A stretch of 64,000 nucleotides of DNA, taken from NCBI GenBank assembly GCA_025175895.1, contig CM045987.1, positions 34,188,113 to 34,252,112 of the forward strand, given 5' to 3'. The DNA comes from Wurfbainia villosa. Its lineage: Eukaryota > Streptophyta > Magnoliopsida > Zingiberales > Zingiberaceae. Both the position numbers and the translations under genes were made by a program. The notes under the pieces were generated by a model. The model did no database searches. It was not told the DNA's origin and was given only the letters and a program-made list of their open reading frames with translations. Of this stretch, positions 47,838 to 59,801 are shown piece by piece; position 1 is the stretch's first letter, and each line of letters starts with the position of its first letter.

Positions 47838-50800
47838 CTAATGCCAATCGCTATTGTATCCAATACCATAAGATGTGACATGACCCTCAAACTTACTTTG
47901 AGGTAATGCCTTAGTCAAAGGATCCGCTAAGTTCCTTTCAGTGGGGATTTTCTCAATTTGTATTTCTTTCCTACTGATGATCTCTCTGATAAGATGATAG
48001 CGGCGAAGCACATGGTTGGATCGTTGATGAGACCTTGGCTCTTTCGCCTGTGCAATTGCTTCATTGTTGTCGCAGTAGACCGGTATTGCTTCAACAATGG
48101 CTGGAATCACACCAAGTTCATAAATGAACTTCTTGATCCAAACCGCTTCCTTTGCTTCTTCCGAAGCTGCAATGTATTCTGCCTCAGTGGTAGAATCCGC
48201 TACAGTGTGTTGTTTGGAACTTTTCCAACTCACTGCGCCCCCATTCAAGGTGAACACGTATCCAGACTGAGACCTGGAATCATCCTTGTCTGTCTGGAAG
48301 CTGGCATCCGTATACCCGCATATCACCATGTCCCCTTCTCCATATATTAGGAACACATCCTTAGTTCTTCTTAAGTACTTAAGGATTGTCTTAACAACCA
48401 CCCAATGATCAATTCCTGGATCAGACTGGTATCTGCTCCTGACACTCAGAGCATACGATACATCGGGCCTCGTACATAACATAGCATACATGATAGATCC
48501 TATTGCGAATGCATAGGGAATCTTACTCATGCAAATCCTCTCGTCTTCTGTGCGCGAACACATAGACTTCGAAAGGTGTACCCCGTGCTTGATGGGTAGG
48601 AAACCTTTCTTGGATTCCGACATGCTAAACCTCTTTAGCACTCGGTCTATATATGTAGACTGCGAAAGACCAAGCAACCGTTTCGATCTATCTCTATAGA
48701 TCTTAATCCCAAGGATGTAGGTTGCTTCTCCCAGGTCTTTCATGGAGAATGTCTTGGATAACCAAACCTTTAAGCGTTGTAAGATTGAAACATCATTTCC
48801 TATAAGTAATATGTCATCGACATACAATACTAGGAACACATTGCACTCCACTAACCTTCTTGTACACACAAGGTTCGTCAGATTTTGTGGAAATCAAACT
48901 TTTTGATTGTCTCATCAAAATGGATATTCCGACTCACGGATGCTTGCTTCAATCCATAAATGGACCGTCGCCGCAATTTGCATACCTTGGTTTTATCAAC
49001 CGATGTGAAACCCTCAGGTTGTATCATATACACGTCCTCGAGCAGGTTTCCATTAAGGAAAGCTGTTTTCACATCCATCTGTCATATCTGATAATCATAA
49101 TGAGCCTCTATGGCCTGGAGCATCCGAATGGATTTAAGCATAGCTACAGGCGAATAGGTTTCGTCATAATCAACACCTTGTTTTTGACGATATCCTTTCA
49201 CCACTAATCTAGCTTTATAGGTAATCACATTACCATCCATGTCGGTTTTCTTCTTGAAAACCCACTTGCACCCTATAGGCTTGATGCCTTCAGGTGGGTC
49301 AACCAAGTTCCAAACTTGGTTTTCATACATGGAATCCATTTCCGACTTCATGGCATCAAGGCATTTATCCCTTTCTGAACTTGTCAACACTTCTTCATAA
49401 CTGGTAGGCTCCTCATCATCAATGAGTAACACGTCGTTCGATTCACTTACGAGAAATCCATATCTCTCAGGAATGTTGCGTGTTCTACCAGATCTACAAA
49501 GATGTGGTGTTACAGTAGGTCCAGCCGATTTCTCATCACTATGAGTTATCGGCTGTTGTGCTTCACCAGGTATCTCATCAATGTCTATTTGAGTCTCTCG
49601 ATCCTCTTCAAGCTCGACGACACTCCCACTGTTTTCTTGCAAGAGAAACTCTTTCTCTAGAAACACAGCATGCCTTGAAACAAACACCTTTTGTTCCACA
49701 GGATGATAGAATTGGTAACCCCTTGTTTCCTTAGGGTATCCAATAAATAGACATTTATCAGACTTAGCATCCAATTTGTCTGATACAGTCCGCTTCACAT
49801 AAGTAGGACAACCCCATATCTTCAAGTAAGATACATGAGGTTTCTTATCATTCCATATCTCATATGGAGTAGTAGAGACTACCTTGGTTGGCATTCTGTT
49901 TAACAAGTAAACAGTTGTCTGAAGTGCATAGCCCCAAAAGGACTTGGGAAGTTTCGCATGATTCATCATTGACCTGACCATGTCCAACAAGGTCTGGTTA
50001 CGCCTCTCAGATACACCATTATGTTGTGGTGTATATGGCGGAGTCCATTGAGACAATATACCATTGTCTCTTAGATAATCAAGAAACTCTTGACTTAAGT
50101 ATTCACCACCTCGATCCGATCGAAGTATTTTAATACTCTTGTCATGTTGTTTCTCTACTTTATTTCTGAATTCTTTGAACCTTTCAAAGGCTTCAGACTT
50201 GTGTTTCATCAAGAACACATACCCAAACTGTGAGTGATCATCGGTGAAGGTAATGAAGTAGCTATAGCCTCTTAAAGCTTGAGTTGACATAGGTCCACTT
50301 ACATCAGTATGTATCAGACCTAGTAACTCTCCCACTCGTTCACCTTTTCCTGAAAAAGGTAACTTAGTCATCTTTCCTTTTAAGCATGATTCACATGTAT
50401 CGTATGAATCCAATTCAAACGATTCCAGAATTCCACATCGGTGTAATTCGGACATGCATTTCTTGCTTACATGGCCAAGACGACAATGCCACATGTAGGA
50501 GTCTGATTGATTATCCTTTTGAGCACGCTTGTTGCTCGCTTCAATATTGAAAATGTCACTGGATACATCCAACGTATAAATGTCATTGCTCAAAGTTCCA
50601 GTTCCATAAAGTACGCCATTCAAAATTATATAACAACAATTGTTACTAAACGTCAAATGGAAACCATTTCTATTTAAGCAGGAAATAGAAACAATGTTCT
50701 TTATTAGAGAAGGAACACAATAGCAATTGTCCAGTTCCAAGACTAGTCCACTAGGGAGCTTCAGCAAATAAGTTCTGATGGTGACTGCAGCAACCTTTGC

Positions 50801-51763
50801 TCCATTGCTAACTCGCAAATTTGACTCCCCTCTGACGAGTTTTCTTCTATTCCTTAGCCCCTGTATGTCATTACATATATGTGAGCCACACCCAGTATCC
50901 AATACCCAAGTGTCTAAGGAAATAGAATGACAATCAATAACAAAGATAGCTGAAGAGGATGGGGTATCGGATGCCTTCTTCTTCTTCATCGACTCAAGAT
51001 AAATCTTGCAGTTTCTTCGCCAGTGGCCTTCCTTGCCATAATGATGGCAAGTGCCCTTTTGTGCTGGTTCTGCCTTCTTTACCTTCTTGTTCTTCCCTTT
51101 CTTCTGTTCTTTTGGCTTCCTCTTAGAACCTTTCTTTGAGGAATCAACTAACAGAACTGCCTTCTCCTCATGCTTCACAGAAGGCTCCACAGTCTTCAAC
51201 ATATTGAGGAGCTCAGGAATAGTGGATTCTAATTTGTTCATCCGATAGTTCATCACAAATTGTGAGAAACTCTTGGGAAAACCATGCAGAATTAAGTCAA
51301 TACTTAATTCATGATCCATCACAAACCCGAGGGTGGCTAGCCGCTCGATGTACCCATTCATCTTTAGCACAAACTGCACTACAGACGAACCTTCATGCAT
51401 CTTCGTGGTGAAGAGGAGCCTGGAGACTTCGAACCTTTCAAATCTCGCTTGCTCATCAAACAACTCATGAAGATGGAAGACCATGGTATTAGCATCCATA
51501 TGCTCATGCTGCTTTTGCAACTTAGGTACCATCGCAGCTAGCATGATGCAACTCTCCAGCTCTGAATCTGCCACATGCTTCTGATAGACCAACATTTGGT
51601 CTGGAGTTGCATCGTCCTTAGGACGGTTGGGAAGAGGCTCTTCAAGGACATATTCTAGCTTTTTCGCCTTGAGAACAATTCTCAGGTTTCTAAGGCAGTC
51701 CAGGAAGTTAGGCCCAGTCAATTTGTTTGAATCCAAAATAGTGCGCAAATTCAAAGACGTCAT
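47838..51763 (-). pseudogene. Element E gag-pol, nearly complete but broken in RT
   Basis: An 893-aa frame from 51763 contains Gag (MTSLNLRTILDSNKLTG; capsid to about residue 200), a knuckle with C239 and C252 but Tyr242 in place of the second Cys, and protease Asp289 (LDTGCGSHIC). The integrase HHCC-like region is at about 426-460 and the core triad is Asp487, Asp550, Glu586. The start of RT is at about 800. The frame ends at TGA 49082-49084 where D and the family have Trp (YDYxIWQMDV). RT resumes (MDVKTAFLNGNLLEDVY), then near 48880-48900 two single-base losses relative to D shift the frame. The last 343-aa frame (48869-47838) carries YVDD, RNase H YTDASFQ, TEAEYI and ADPLTKALP. The stop is 14 bp from the 3' LTR. 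Confidence 0.93.
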
Positions 51764-53044
51764 GATTAATCGATTAACCTAGAAATACAAAACGAGCATA
51801 TATGAGAAAATGATTTTTAAAATGCATCAATAAACATTTATAAATCCCATTCATTTTTCGAATTTCAAAAACCCCAAAATCACTTCGAGAGATCGTAGGT
51901 CCATCTTCGAATGGGCTGATATCCATCATAGATATGAACAACCTTGGAGAGAGTCCAACAAGCCATTCATAACTACGATGGTAGGTATCAACTATACCGA
52001 TTGCATATCACGTATATACAACTATCACAATGTGCTATCAACTAATTGAATGTTCACACATATATTGGGTTGTTAACACATTAACAAGTATGCATCATAT
52101 GCATAGCACCCAACTTCACCTCCCTTTACATCGACCTTGGAGAGAGTCCAACAAGCCGATGCTCCAGGTTAAAGCCAACCCATTAATAGTGAAATAGTTT
52201 TAATATGGTTAAAGTGCATTCAACCAATTAGCCCGACTTGGAGAGAGTCCAACAACCAAAGCTAACGATTGACCTCTGACTCTTACCATATTAGTATTAA
52301 ACTATTCCAAGGTTTGAACATGTTTGGGTTCGAGCCGGGCTTGGAGAGAGTCCAACAACCCGAACAAGAAACAGAACTCTGGTTCTAACCATATTAATGG
52401 AAGGTGTAGGCTTTAATATTGAGTTAGGGTTTTTATGTCTCATCCTCTTTGCATGCAAATAACTATTATCTACATGGCATGGCATACACCTACATGTCAC
52501 GACACGCATGGCATAATGATATGCATCTAATGCAAATACATGACATATAATTATGTCATGTACAATATTTTCTTATATGTCATAACTATTTATGGAAATA
52601 AAATATGTTTAAGATTTGATTCTCCAAATCAAATCATGATTAAATTAGGAAATAAATTTCCAAATCTAATCACATATTTTATTTGTGGAAATAGTTGATT
52701 AAGGAAAGTCAATTTAGGAAACCAATTTCCTAAATCATCAAAACTACTTATGGAAATAAAATATTTTAAGATTTGATTCCCAAATCAAATCATGATTAAA
52801 TTAGGAAACAAATTTCTAAAATCTAATCAAATATTTTATTTATGGAAAATATCAATTTCCATAAATACTTCCAACTTTCCAAAAGTGGAAGATTTCCATA
52901 AATACTTCTAGACTTTCCAAAATTGAAAAATTTCCATAAATACTTCTAACTTTCCAAAAGTAGAAAATTTACAGAAATATCATTATGACTATCGCAAAAC
53001 AATTTTACGATTATGTCGAAACACAACCTGGGCTCTGATACCAT
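51764..53044 (-). other. Element E 5' leader and primer binding site
   Basis: Non-coding, about 1.28 kb. It has the same four copies of the TTGTTGGACTCTCTCCAAGG motif as D (51942-51964, 52135-52157, 52236-52257, 52339-52360) and the same AT-rich near-repeats at 52850-52985. The tRNA-iMet primer binding site is on the minus strand at 53031-53043. Confidence 0.82.
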
Positions 53045-55267
53045 TGTTGGGTTTCAGGCACCGCGGCGAGTGTGTGTTCGAACATGTTTCGCAAACATGT
53101 GCACAGCGGAAGGAATAAAATAATAAATCTAATTTATTACAATACACAAAACACACACATGAATAGTACAACATGTGTAGACATAACCATAAATTTAAAT
53201 TTTGCAATAAAAGGAAATTTAACTACGTATACCTTACGTATCCCGTGTAGCGGGAAAGGCATCAACCGGAACGATCCTCGCTAGAATCGTCTCTATCTGT
53301 ATCCACGCAGAGTATCTTCGGGATGACTTCACTAAGTCACGAGCCTCGTCTTCGTATGGGTTACCAGCCTCGTGTTGAAGACGATGTGATCGAGAGAAGA
53401 TCACGATCCAAATCAAAATTCGGATCCAAAATGAGTCCTCAAAAACTCGTTTCTCCGGAGAGGAATTCGTCAACCGTTTGATGAATTCTTTGTCCTCCAC
53501 CTATGTGGATTGCCGGAGATCGAATCCCTGGCAAGGGAGGCACTGTCGGAGCTCCAAACGTCGTCCAAACGACGCTCCAACAAGAAGCAAACAAGCTGTC
53601 CAGAAAACTGGACAGCTTTGGTGGAGACCTTGCGCCGGCCAAATAAGGAAAGCAATGTGCTCACCTTGTCGCCGGAGCCAAGGATGATCACCGGAGCTCC
53701 TCCGGCAGCAGCTCGATGCCAGCAAGTGGAGAAGACGACAGCAGCTGGTCGTCGGTTGGAGGAGATGGGTAGCGACACTAGAGTTGGCGCCAACTTCTAC
53801 AAGGGGAGGAGGTGGGTGACAACTCTAGGTTAAGGGAATTCGATTAGGGCTTAACAAACCCTTAAGCCCTATTTTATAGAAAACTAATTCTCTTAATGGT
53901 TATTGGATCATAACCATAAGGCCCGTTAACCCGCTCCATTAATTTAAGTTAAAATAAACCAAACCATGATGGTTTATTTTAAGTTAAAACGAACCGAACC
54001 AACTTTAGTTCATTCGTTTAAAATAAACCAAACCCTTTGGTTTATTCTCCTCCATTGGATTAGAACCAAACCATTTTGGTTCATCCATTATGTCTTCATA
54101 AGACACGGCCCATCCACGCTTCCATTGCGACTGAAACGATTTCATGCTCGCTCCATGTTTGGTCCAACCAAACCCAGTTTCTCTCGGTCTGAGAATCTCA
54201 TTCTCAAGCTCGTTTTAAATCCTTCGGATTACGCTCGTTGTGCGTGTGACCAAATAGGTTCTCGGTTTATGTTGACCGTCTATAATTAACCATTAATTAT
54301 AGAATGATCATGAGTGGCACCTAGTAGTACATCATGATCCCCAATTAACCGAAAAGATCAACGGTTGATCCAGAACTATTTCTGAAACCCTTCAGCAGTT
54401 CGAATGAATTGTGCCCCATTCCCTTCACTCATCTTATACCCACTTGGTTCAGGACATGGTCTATAGTTTCAGTCCCCACTAGGCTGACTACGTCACACCT
54501 AGCCCAAGTATCATTTTCTCGTCCTACGGATTCTAGTTACTGCACATGTGTCGAAGAGTACCTTACTCTAAACATGTAATGCTTTGGCCAAAGACTTTAG
54601 TAAAAATCCGACGAGAGGGCATGGGTATACATCTCCTCGCAAGGAGTGGTGAATCCTTTATAGTTTATTCAAACACCTTCGATCACTTCGACTTATACCC
54701 AATCATCCCGGGTCCACATCTCCTTAGAGATGCTTGCTTAAGATGTCAAAGCATAAGTCTTTATGATCAAGATGACTTGAATACCGCAAGTCAAAGGAAC
54801 ATCGCACTTACGCTACAGTAAGAACTTCATTGACATATCTATATATGCAGAGAACCATATGAAGTCTTATGGTTGGTCACTCTAATGAACTAGTTACCAT
54901 AAGTAGCATCCACGATTAACTCCGGACATCACAATATCTCCAGCCAGTGAGAATCAACTGCTTGGATACACCAAGGAGTATACCTCGTGCTAGTCTCGAC
55001 AGAATTGATGATGTCCAAATCCATCAATTCATCGACTAGGGATAATTCTGATACATCACAATTACACATGTAGAGATACTCACTAGTTGTGATCCAATCA
55101 CAAATTCTCTCATGTTGTGAGCCGTATCGCGGACATTCAGTAAATTAGTTTAAGATCAAATCAAATACATGAAACTATGTATACTCAAATAGTGAATCTT
55201 CATTTATCATATAAATGGTTCATACATAAGTCGATTGCCTTAGGACATCTCTCATATATTACTAACA
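53045..55267 (-). repeat. Element E 5' LTR
   Basis: TGTTGGGTTTCAGG to TTACTAACA. TATA-like TCTATAAAAT is on the minus strand at 53872-53882. It pairs with 45601-47823. Confidence 0.94.
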
Positions 55268-55272
55268 GATAT

Positions 55273-55764
55273 ATCTTACTATGCATGTCGACTTGGTTCC
55301 CGCTGAGTTTGTTGAACTTACCCTGTTGCTTTATATCTATTTCAGGTTGACACTATCAGAAGAGTCCAGCTGCCAATCCCTTTCATCATAATGGTTTATT
55401 TTTTTGTCTTATGGTTTTGGTTTATTGACTAGAAGGTATGTGTAGGACTTGTGTTTTGGTTATGTACTCGTGGTTGCTTTGGTCGTATTTGGTATGTCCT
55501 TATGGACTTTTATTCGATTCGTTTTGGTTGTGTATTTCTGCTCAGTTGGCAGAAGAGGTAAGTCTAGATGTTGTAGACGTTTTATTTACTTTGGTTGTTG
55601 GCCTGAGGCCCATATATTCCTTGTATGGTGTGTTTTATGTTCCGTCCATATTGGTCAAAGTATAGTGGGCCGTGTGGGTCTTGTATATAGGTTTTAATTG
55701 TCCACAGTACAGGGGAAGTGTTGTCTGATTTTCGTTGGACAAGTACCCCTTTCGGGGCGTGACA
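55273..55764 (+). repeat. Element C 3' LTR, part 3
   Basis: ATCTTACTATGCATG to GGGGCGTGACA, matching about 23536-24027. It completes the 3' LTR; the CACTA transposase resumes at 55765. Confidence 0.94.
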
Positions 55765-56226
55765 TTTGGTCCCCTACTATTTTCATCAACATCAAGGGTG
55801 GGTCATTTACATATGAGATGCAAATCTTTTCTTGCATTCAAATTGTGTTTTGTTTTTCTGGTAATATCCATCACCTTATTTATCAGATTATCAAAAATAT
55901 TCTTCTCAATATGCATTAAATCAAGATTGTGATGAATCAAATTACTCTGCCAATACAGTAAATCCCAAAATATACTCCGTTTTGTCCATTTATGCGTAAT
56001 TCCATAGTCATATGTTGTAACATTTGGTTCTTTAATAACAGATGGAAAGTTAAGCACTCTTTGCCATAAAATTTGACCGGTGAATCTCAATGGTGGAGGT
56101 GTTCTTTCAATTCTATTCTTTGTAAATTCTTCTTTATTTCTTCTGAATTTATGATTTGCCGGTAAAAATTGTCTATGACAATCAAAATAACTTGGTTTCT
56201 TTCCGTGTTTCAATCTGAATGACTTT
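55765..56226 (-). pseudogene. CACTA TNP2 transposase, middle part
   Basis: The minus strand reads KSFRLKHGKKPSYFDCHRQF, NKEEFTKNRIERTPPPLRFT, YGITHKWTKRSIFWDLLYWQ and LDLMHIEKNIFDNLINKVMD, ending KDLHLICK then TGA and PTLDVDEN up to element C. These are hallmark blocks of the Transposase_21/TNP2 domain. The frame is open for 136 codons, and the TGA replaces a usual Arg codon. Upstream sequence lies beyond H at 63831; downstream continues at 21481. Confidence 0.94.
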
Positions 56227-56714
56227 GATCTTTTTGGTGCAGGGGCACCAGATAATCAAACCTGTGTTTTGATTATGGCAAAGACACAAAGTTAAGTTTA
56301 CATCGTTATCTCACGAGCTAAATCGAGTGTGCAGAAAAGTACTAAAGCTGGATCTGAAGGCTAGCGACACCCGGAAGAAGCCGTGGTGGTCAGGCGACAC
56401 TCGAGTGACTTCGGAGGGAGCCGATGAAATCGAGTGGAAGGATGAAAGTGAAAGCGACACAATAAGTATCGAGGTAAGCTCGTGTGAGTGAGAGATGGTA
56501 AGGTCGTGTCCTCTGTACGGGGATGACCGTAGGCGGCGATCTGACTAAGACTTCCTGTGGAAGGTCTAGGTCAAGATCGGGCGATTAGAAACCATCACAT
56601 TTATCATTTTTCAAGCTAACCTCTGTTGGTGCAATCGGCCCAGGTCACGATTGACCAGGACTCGAGTTTGACTCGAATGATGTTTTGATGTTCGACAAAA
56701 ACGGATGACAATGT

Positions 56715-57000
56715 GATTGTCATGGAAAGTCCAAGCATGGGTCTTGGCAAATGGAAAGTCCAACAATGAGTTGGCAAGGAAAGTCCAAGCATGGTCTTGG
56801 CATGGAAAGTCCAACATGGGTTGGCAAGAAAAGTCCAAGCATGGTATTGGCAAGGAAAGTCCAAGCATGGTATTGGCATGGAAAGTCCAACATGGGTTGG
56901 CAAGGAAAGTCCAAGCATGGTCTTGGCAAGGAAAGTCCAACATGGGTTGGAAAGGAAAGTCCAAGCATGGTCTTGGCATGAGAAGTCCAAGGAGTTTGAT
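56715..57000. repeat. CTTGG/CCAAG minisatellite in G 5' LTR
   Basis: About nine units of 26-32 bp with core GGAAAGTCCAAGCATGGTCT and TTGGCA spacers, some units reading AACATGGGT. The 3' LTR has fewer units (61800-61995), so unit number changed after or during insertion. Confidence 0.92.
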
Positions 57001-57602
57001 ATTGGCTGCGTAAAGTCCAAGCGGGAGTCTTTGCAGCATAAGACCAATGGTTGGCGGCGTAAGTCCAATGTGCATTGGTGGTGTAGACACCGTTAGCATG
57101 ACATAGCCGACGGAAGCACCTGAAGGCTAGCGCAATGGATGAACAAGTCATGGATGACTTGGAGGGATCCGAGAGGCGTGAGGCTGATGGAGGTGGCTAG
57201 AAGGCTTAGGTCTAGGCTAAGGGTGGTCTAGCAAGTATGGGGGAACCATACTTGGGTTAAAACCTCATGTTTGAGGTGTGCCAGTCGACTGGTTCCATGT
57301 GGCGACCGACCGAAGTCAACTAGGGTTTGACGGGTTATGGCCTCAGAATGACTTCAGAGTTAGCAATGATCGATCGTAATCACCGATCGGGTGCTAGAGA
57401 AATCAGCCACAGAATGGAGTCGAGACTCGACTGGTCGAGTGAGGACTCCATCAGTCGACTGATGGTCACAATCAGTCGACTGATGAAGGTTCCATTGGAC
57501 TTATCTAGCATGGATCTAGTCGTTGTCTCACGACAACAGTGGCATCAGTCGACTGATGGTCCCGATCAGTCGACTGATCAACTTTTTCCAGCACAGGTTG
57601 AA

Positions 57603-57613
57603 GCTATATATGG
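57603..57613 (+). promoter_or_regulatory. Element G 5' LTR TATA box
   Basis: GCTATATATGG, also at 62665-62675 in the 3' LTR. It begins about 20 bp after the last palindrome of the array, which places the array at the promoter-proximal position. Confidence 0.7.
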
Positions 57614-58083
57614 AGCTCGTGATGGAGGAAAAACAAATCGGTTTCTTGAGGGTTTTGGAGCGATTTGCTGTTGCAAATCAGGGTCTCCAAGGTGATTTCA
57701 AGCAACCAAGCAATCCAAAGGCAATTGTAAAGTAGTTTTCTTTACTTGCATTGTATTTCATTATTGTAATTGCTTGTATTAGTATCTTATTGTTGTAAGA
57801 TTAATTATACAAGGTTTCTCCGCCTCCGGATTGTTCCGAGAAGGAGTTATTATTATAGTGGTGTGTGATTGGAATCGCTAGGGTTCGTACGAACCCGATC
57901 CATGGAGTAGGAACCGTGCGGTTCTAAACCACGTTATATCATTGTGTTAGCATGTTGTGCATTTCGTTATCGTTATTACTTTTCTATTTCCACTGCGCTA
58001 ATGAAATTGTAGAAACAAACGTGAAAGAATTCCATTGACGCTATTCACCCCCCCCCTCTAGCCATTCCAATATTCCTAACAAG

Positions 58084-58095
58084 TGGTATCAGAGT
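58084..58095 (+). promoter_or_regulatory. Element G primer binding site
   Basis: TGGTATCAGAGT, one base different from the iMet-complementary sequence of the other elements, two bases after the 5' LTR. Confidence 0.88.
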
Positions 58096-58153
58096 CCGGG
58101 GCTCTTCTACGGACTAACCGCCCGGAGCTAAGACAAAAGGCTAGAGGGTGAAG

Positions 58154-59801
58154 ATGGAATTCCAAGACAAGCTTGGATGGGATATCAACACTCCACCTCC
58201 ATATGATCCAGAAGATTTTCCGGCATGGAGAGCAAGAATGGAAACATTCTTGATGATGAACATAGAGGATTGGTTCATCCTCGTTGAAGGCCTTAAACTC
58301 CCTAGGGATAAGAAGGGAAATGTCCTAAAATTGAAAAAGTGGACCCAAGAGCAACGCCAAAAGCTCAAGACCGAAATTAAGGTGACAAAACTTTTGGAAG
58401 ATTTAATCCCTAATGATGTTTTGTGCAAGCTAGGGGATTACATGTATGCCAAGGAGCTATGGAGAAAATTGGCAAGATTCCATGAGGAGAGTTCATCCTC
58501 AAGTGAAAGTGAGGAATCGGAAGTTGAGATGGAGTCAACTTCCGGATCGGAGAAAGAAGAAGTAGAAGAGATGGAAGAAGCATCTACTTCTAGGATTGAG
58601 GAGGAGAGAATATCCTCTACACCGGAGCAACCTCAAGAAGAGCCTTCAACATCCGATCAAGATGAGGAAGCTCAAAATTCAACTCCGGCACCTACCACCA
58701 CCCTAGGTTACTCAAACACTTTATCTTCCAATAAAAATCATATTATGTGTTTTGAGTGTAGGGAATTTGGGCACTATAAGAGCAAGTGCCCAAAGAAGGT
58801 TAGGAAAGCTCCACCGGCACCAAAGGCCAAGGATGTCGGTCCCTCAAGTCAAAAGAGCAAGGAGCATATTATATGCTTCAAGTGCAACTCAAAGGGACAT
58901 TATCGGAGTCAATGTCCAAGGGGAAAGAAGAAAGGGCAAGAAGGAGCAACACAAGTAGGGGGAGCCTCCAAGGCAAACCCTAAGGTAAAATTTATTATTG
59001 CACCTTCAATTTCTAGGGATAAGAAGCATGCTAGGAATAATTTTAATAGTCTTGCTATTGTGCATGAAAAGCATGCTAGAAATAATAGATATATTTGCCT
59101 AGGAGCTAAGAGTGTTCACTTAGGAAATAAGAAGAAATTTGGGACTAATGTCCCTAAAAATATATTACCTAAGGAAAGAATTAAGAAAATAGGAGAACAT
59201 CTAGGCTTTAATGCTAAGAAATCTAGACATATGACTAGAAATAAAAATATCTCAAGAGAAAATGAAAAATCAAAAATTGAGATATTAGAAAAGGAAAATC
59301 AAGCCTTGAGATCAAGGCTTGAAAAAACTTGAAAAGACCCTTAAGGATATGCAAAATCAAATGCAAGGGTCAATTAGTCAAACTTCTAGGTCCAAAAGTC
59401 AAAGTCAACACCTAGGACCTAAGAGTCAAAAGTCAACCAAGGGCAAGCAAGGTTTGGGTCACAAACCTAAGCCTAAGGTGGCTTACCATAGTGTTCCATT
59501 TGATTATGGAACACAAACTAGGTCTAGGAAGACTAAGGTCAATAGGGAAGTCATCCCTAGAGTTGACCAAGGGTTGTGCCTAGTGGCTAAGGTTTCTAGG
59601 AAACCTAGGGTGGCCACTAAGAAGGTTGCAAGGGGAGCTACCCCTAGAGTCAACCTAGGTAAGACCCAAATGACCAAGGCTAATAAGCCTAGGAGGGTCA
59701 TTAGGAAGGTATCTAGGGAGGTTATCCCTAAGGAATACCTAATTAACCCTAGGAGCTCAAATTGGTTTTGGGTTCCTAAGAGCGTGATTGATTCACGCTA
59801 G
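58154..59801 (+). pseudogene. Element G gag with one frameshift
   Basis: ATG 58154 (MEFQDKLGWDIN), the same start as in B. The capsid N-terminal half is followed directly, after AKELWRKLARFHE, by an acidic Ser/Glu linker. Two zinc knuckles come next (CFECREFGHYKSKC near residue 199 and CFKCNSKGHYRSQC near 241), then a basic region and a coiled coil (LEKENQALRSRLEK). One extra A in a run near 59323 shifts the frame, and the rest reads LEKTLKDMQNQMQ to WVPKSVIDSR, stop 59799-59801. Apart from that single-base change the frame is open for about 550 codons. There is no protease or pol. Confidence 0.9.

Larger units (their letters stand above)
45601..55267 (-). mobile_element. Element E: Angela/BARE-like Ty1/copia retrotransposon, relative of D
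   Basis: 9667 bp on the minus strand, with LTRs of 2223 bp each (45601-47823 and 53045-55267). TSD GATAT is at 45596-45600 and 55268-55272. The LTRs differ at roughly 15 positions in the first 220 bp, so this copy looks older than D although its coding region is more complete. It is in the same orientation as D, 1.4 kb away, in the same LTR of C. Confidence 0.93.
21482..55764 (+). mobile_element. Element C: Tekay/Del-like Ty3/gypsy retrotransposon, hosting D, E and F
   Basis: It begins TGTAAGATACCG and ends GGGGCGTGACA, with LTRs of about 2.5 kb and a tRNA-iMet primer binding site. Remaining pol pieces are RT, RNase H and the integrase C-terminus with chromodomain-like tail, all plus strand. 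Flanks are TTTAG (21477-21481) and TTTGG (55765-55769), a target duplication with one mismatch. Removing F (internal) and D and E (both in the 3' LTR) leaves about 9.7 kb. LTRs are visibly diverged (many substitutions per 100 bp in 23040-23230 versus 45100-45290), so it is old relative to D and F. It split the CACTA transposase gene. Confidence 0.93.
56624..58081 (+). repeat. Element G 5' LTR
   Basis: 1458 bp. Minisatellite at 56715-57000, palindromes at 57282-57292 and 57450-57585, TATA GCTATATATGG at 57603-57613, U5 CACCCCCCCCCTCTAG, end ATTCCTAACA. The stretch 57300-57410 differs strongly from the 3' LTR where that copy has palindromes. Confidence 0.95.
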
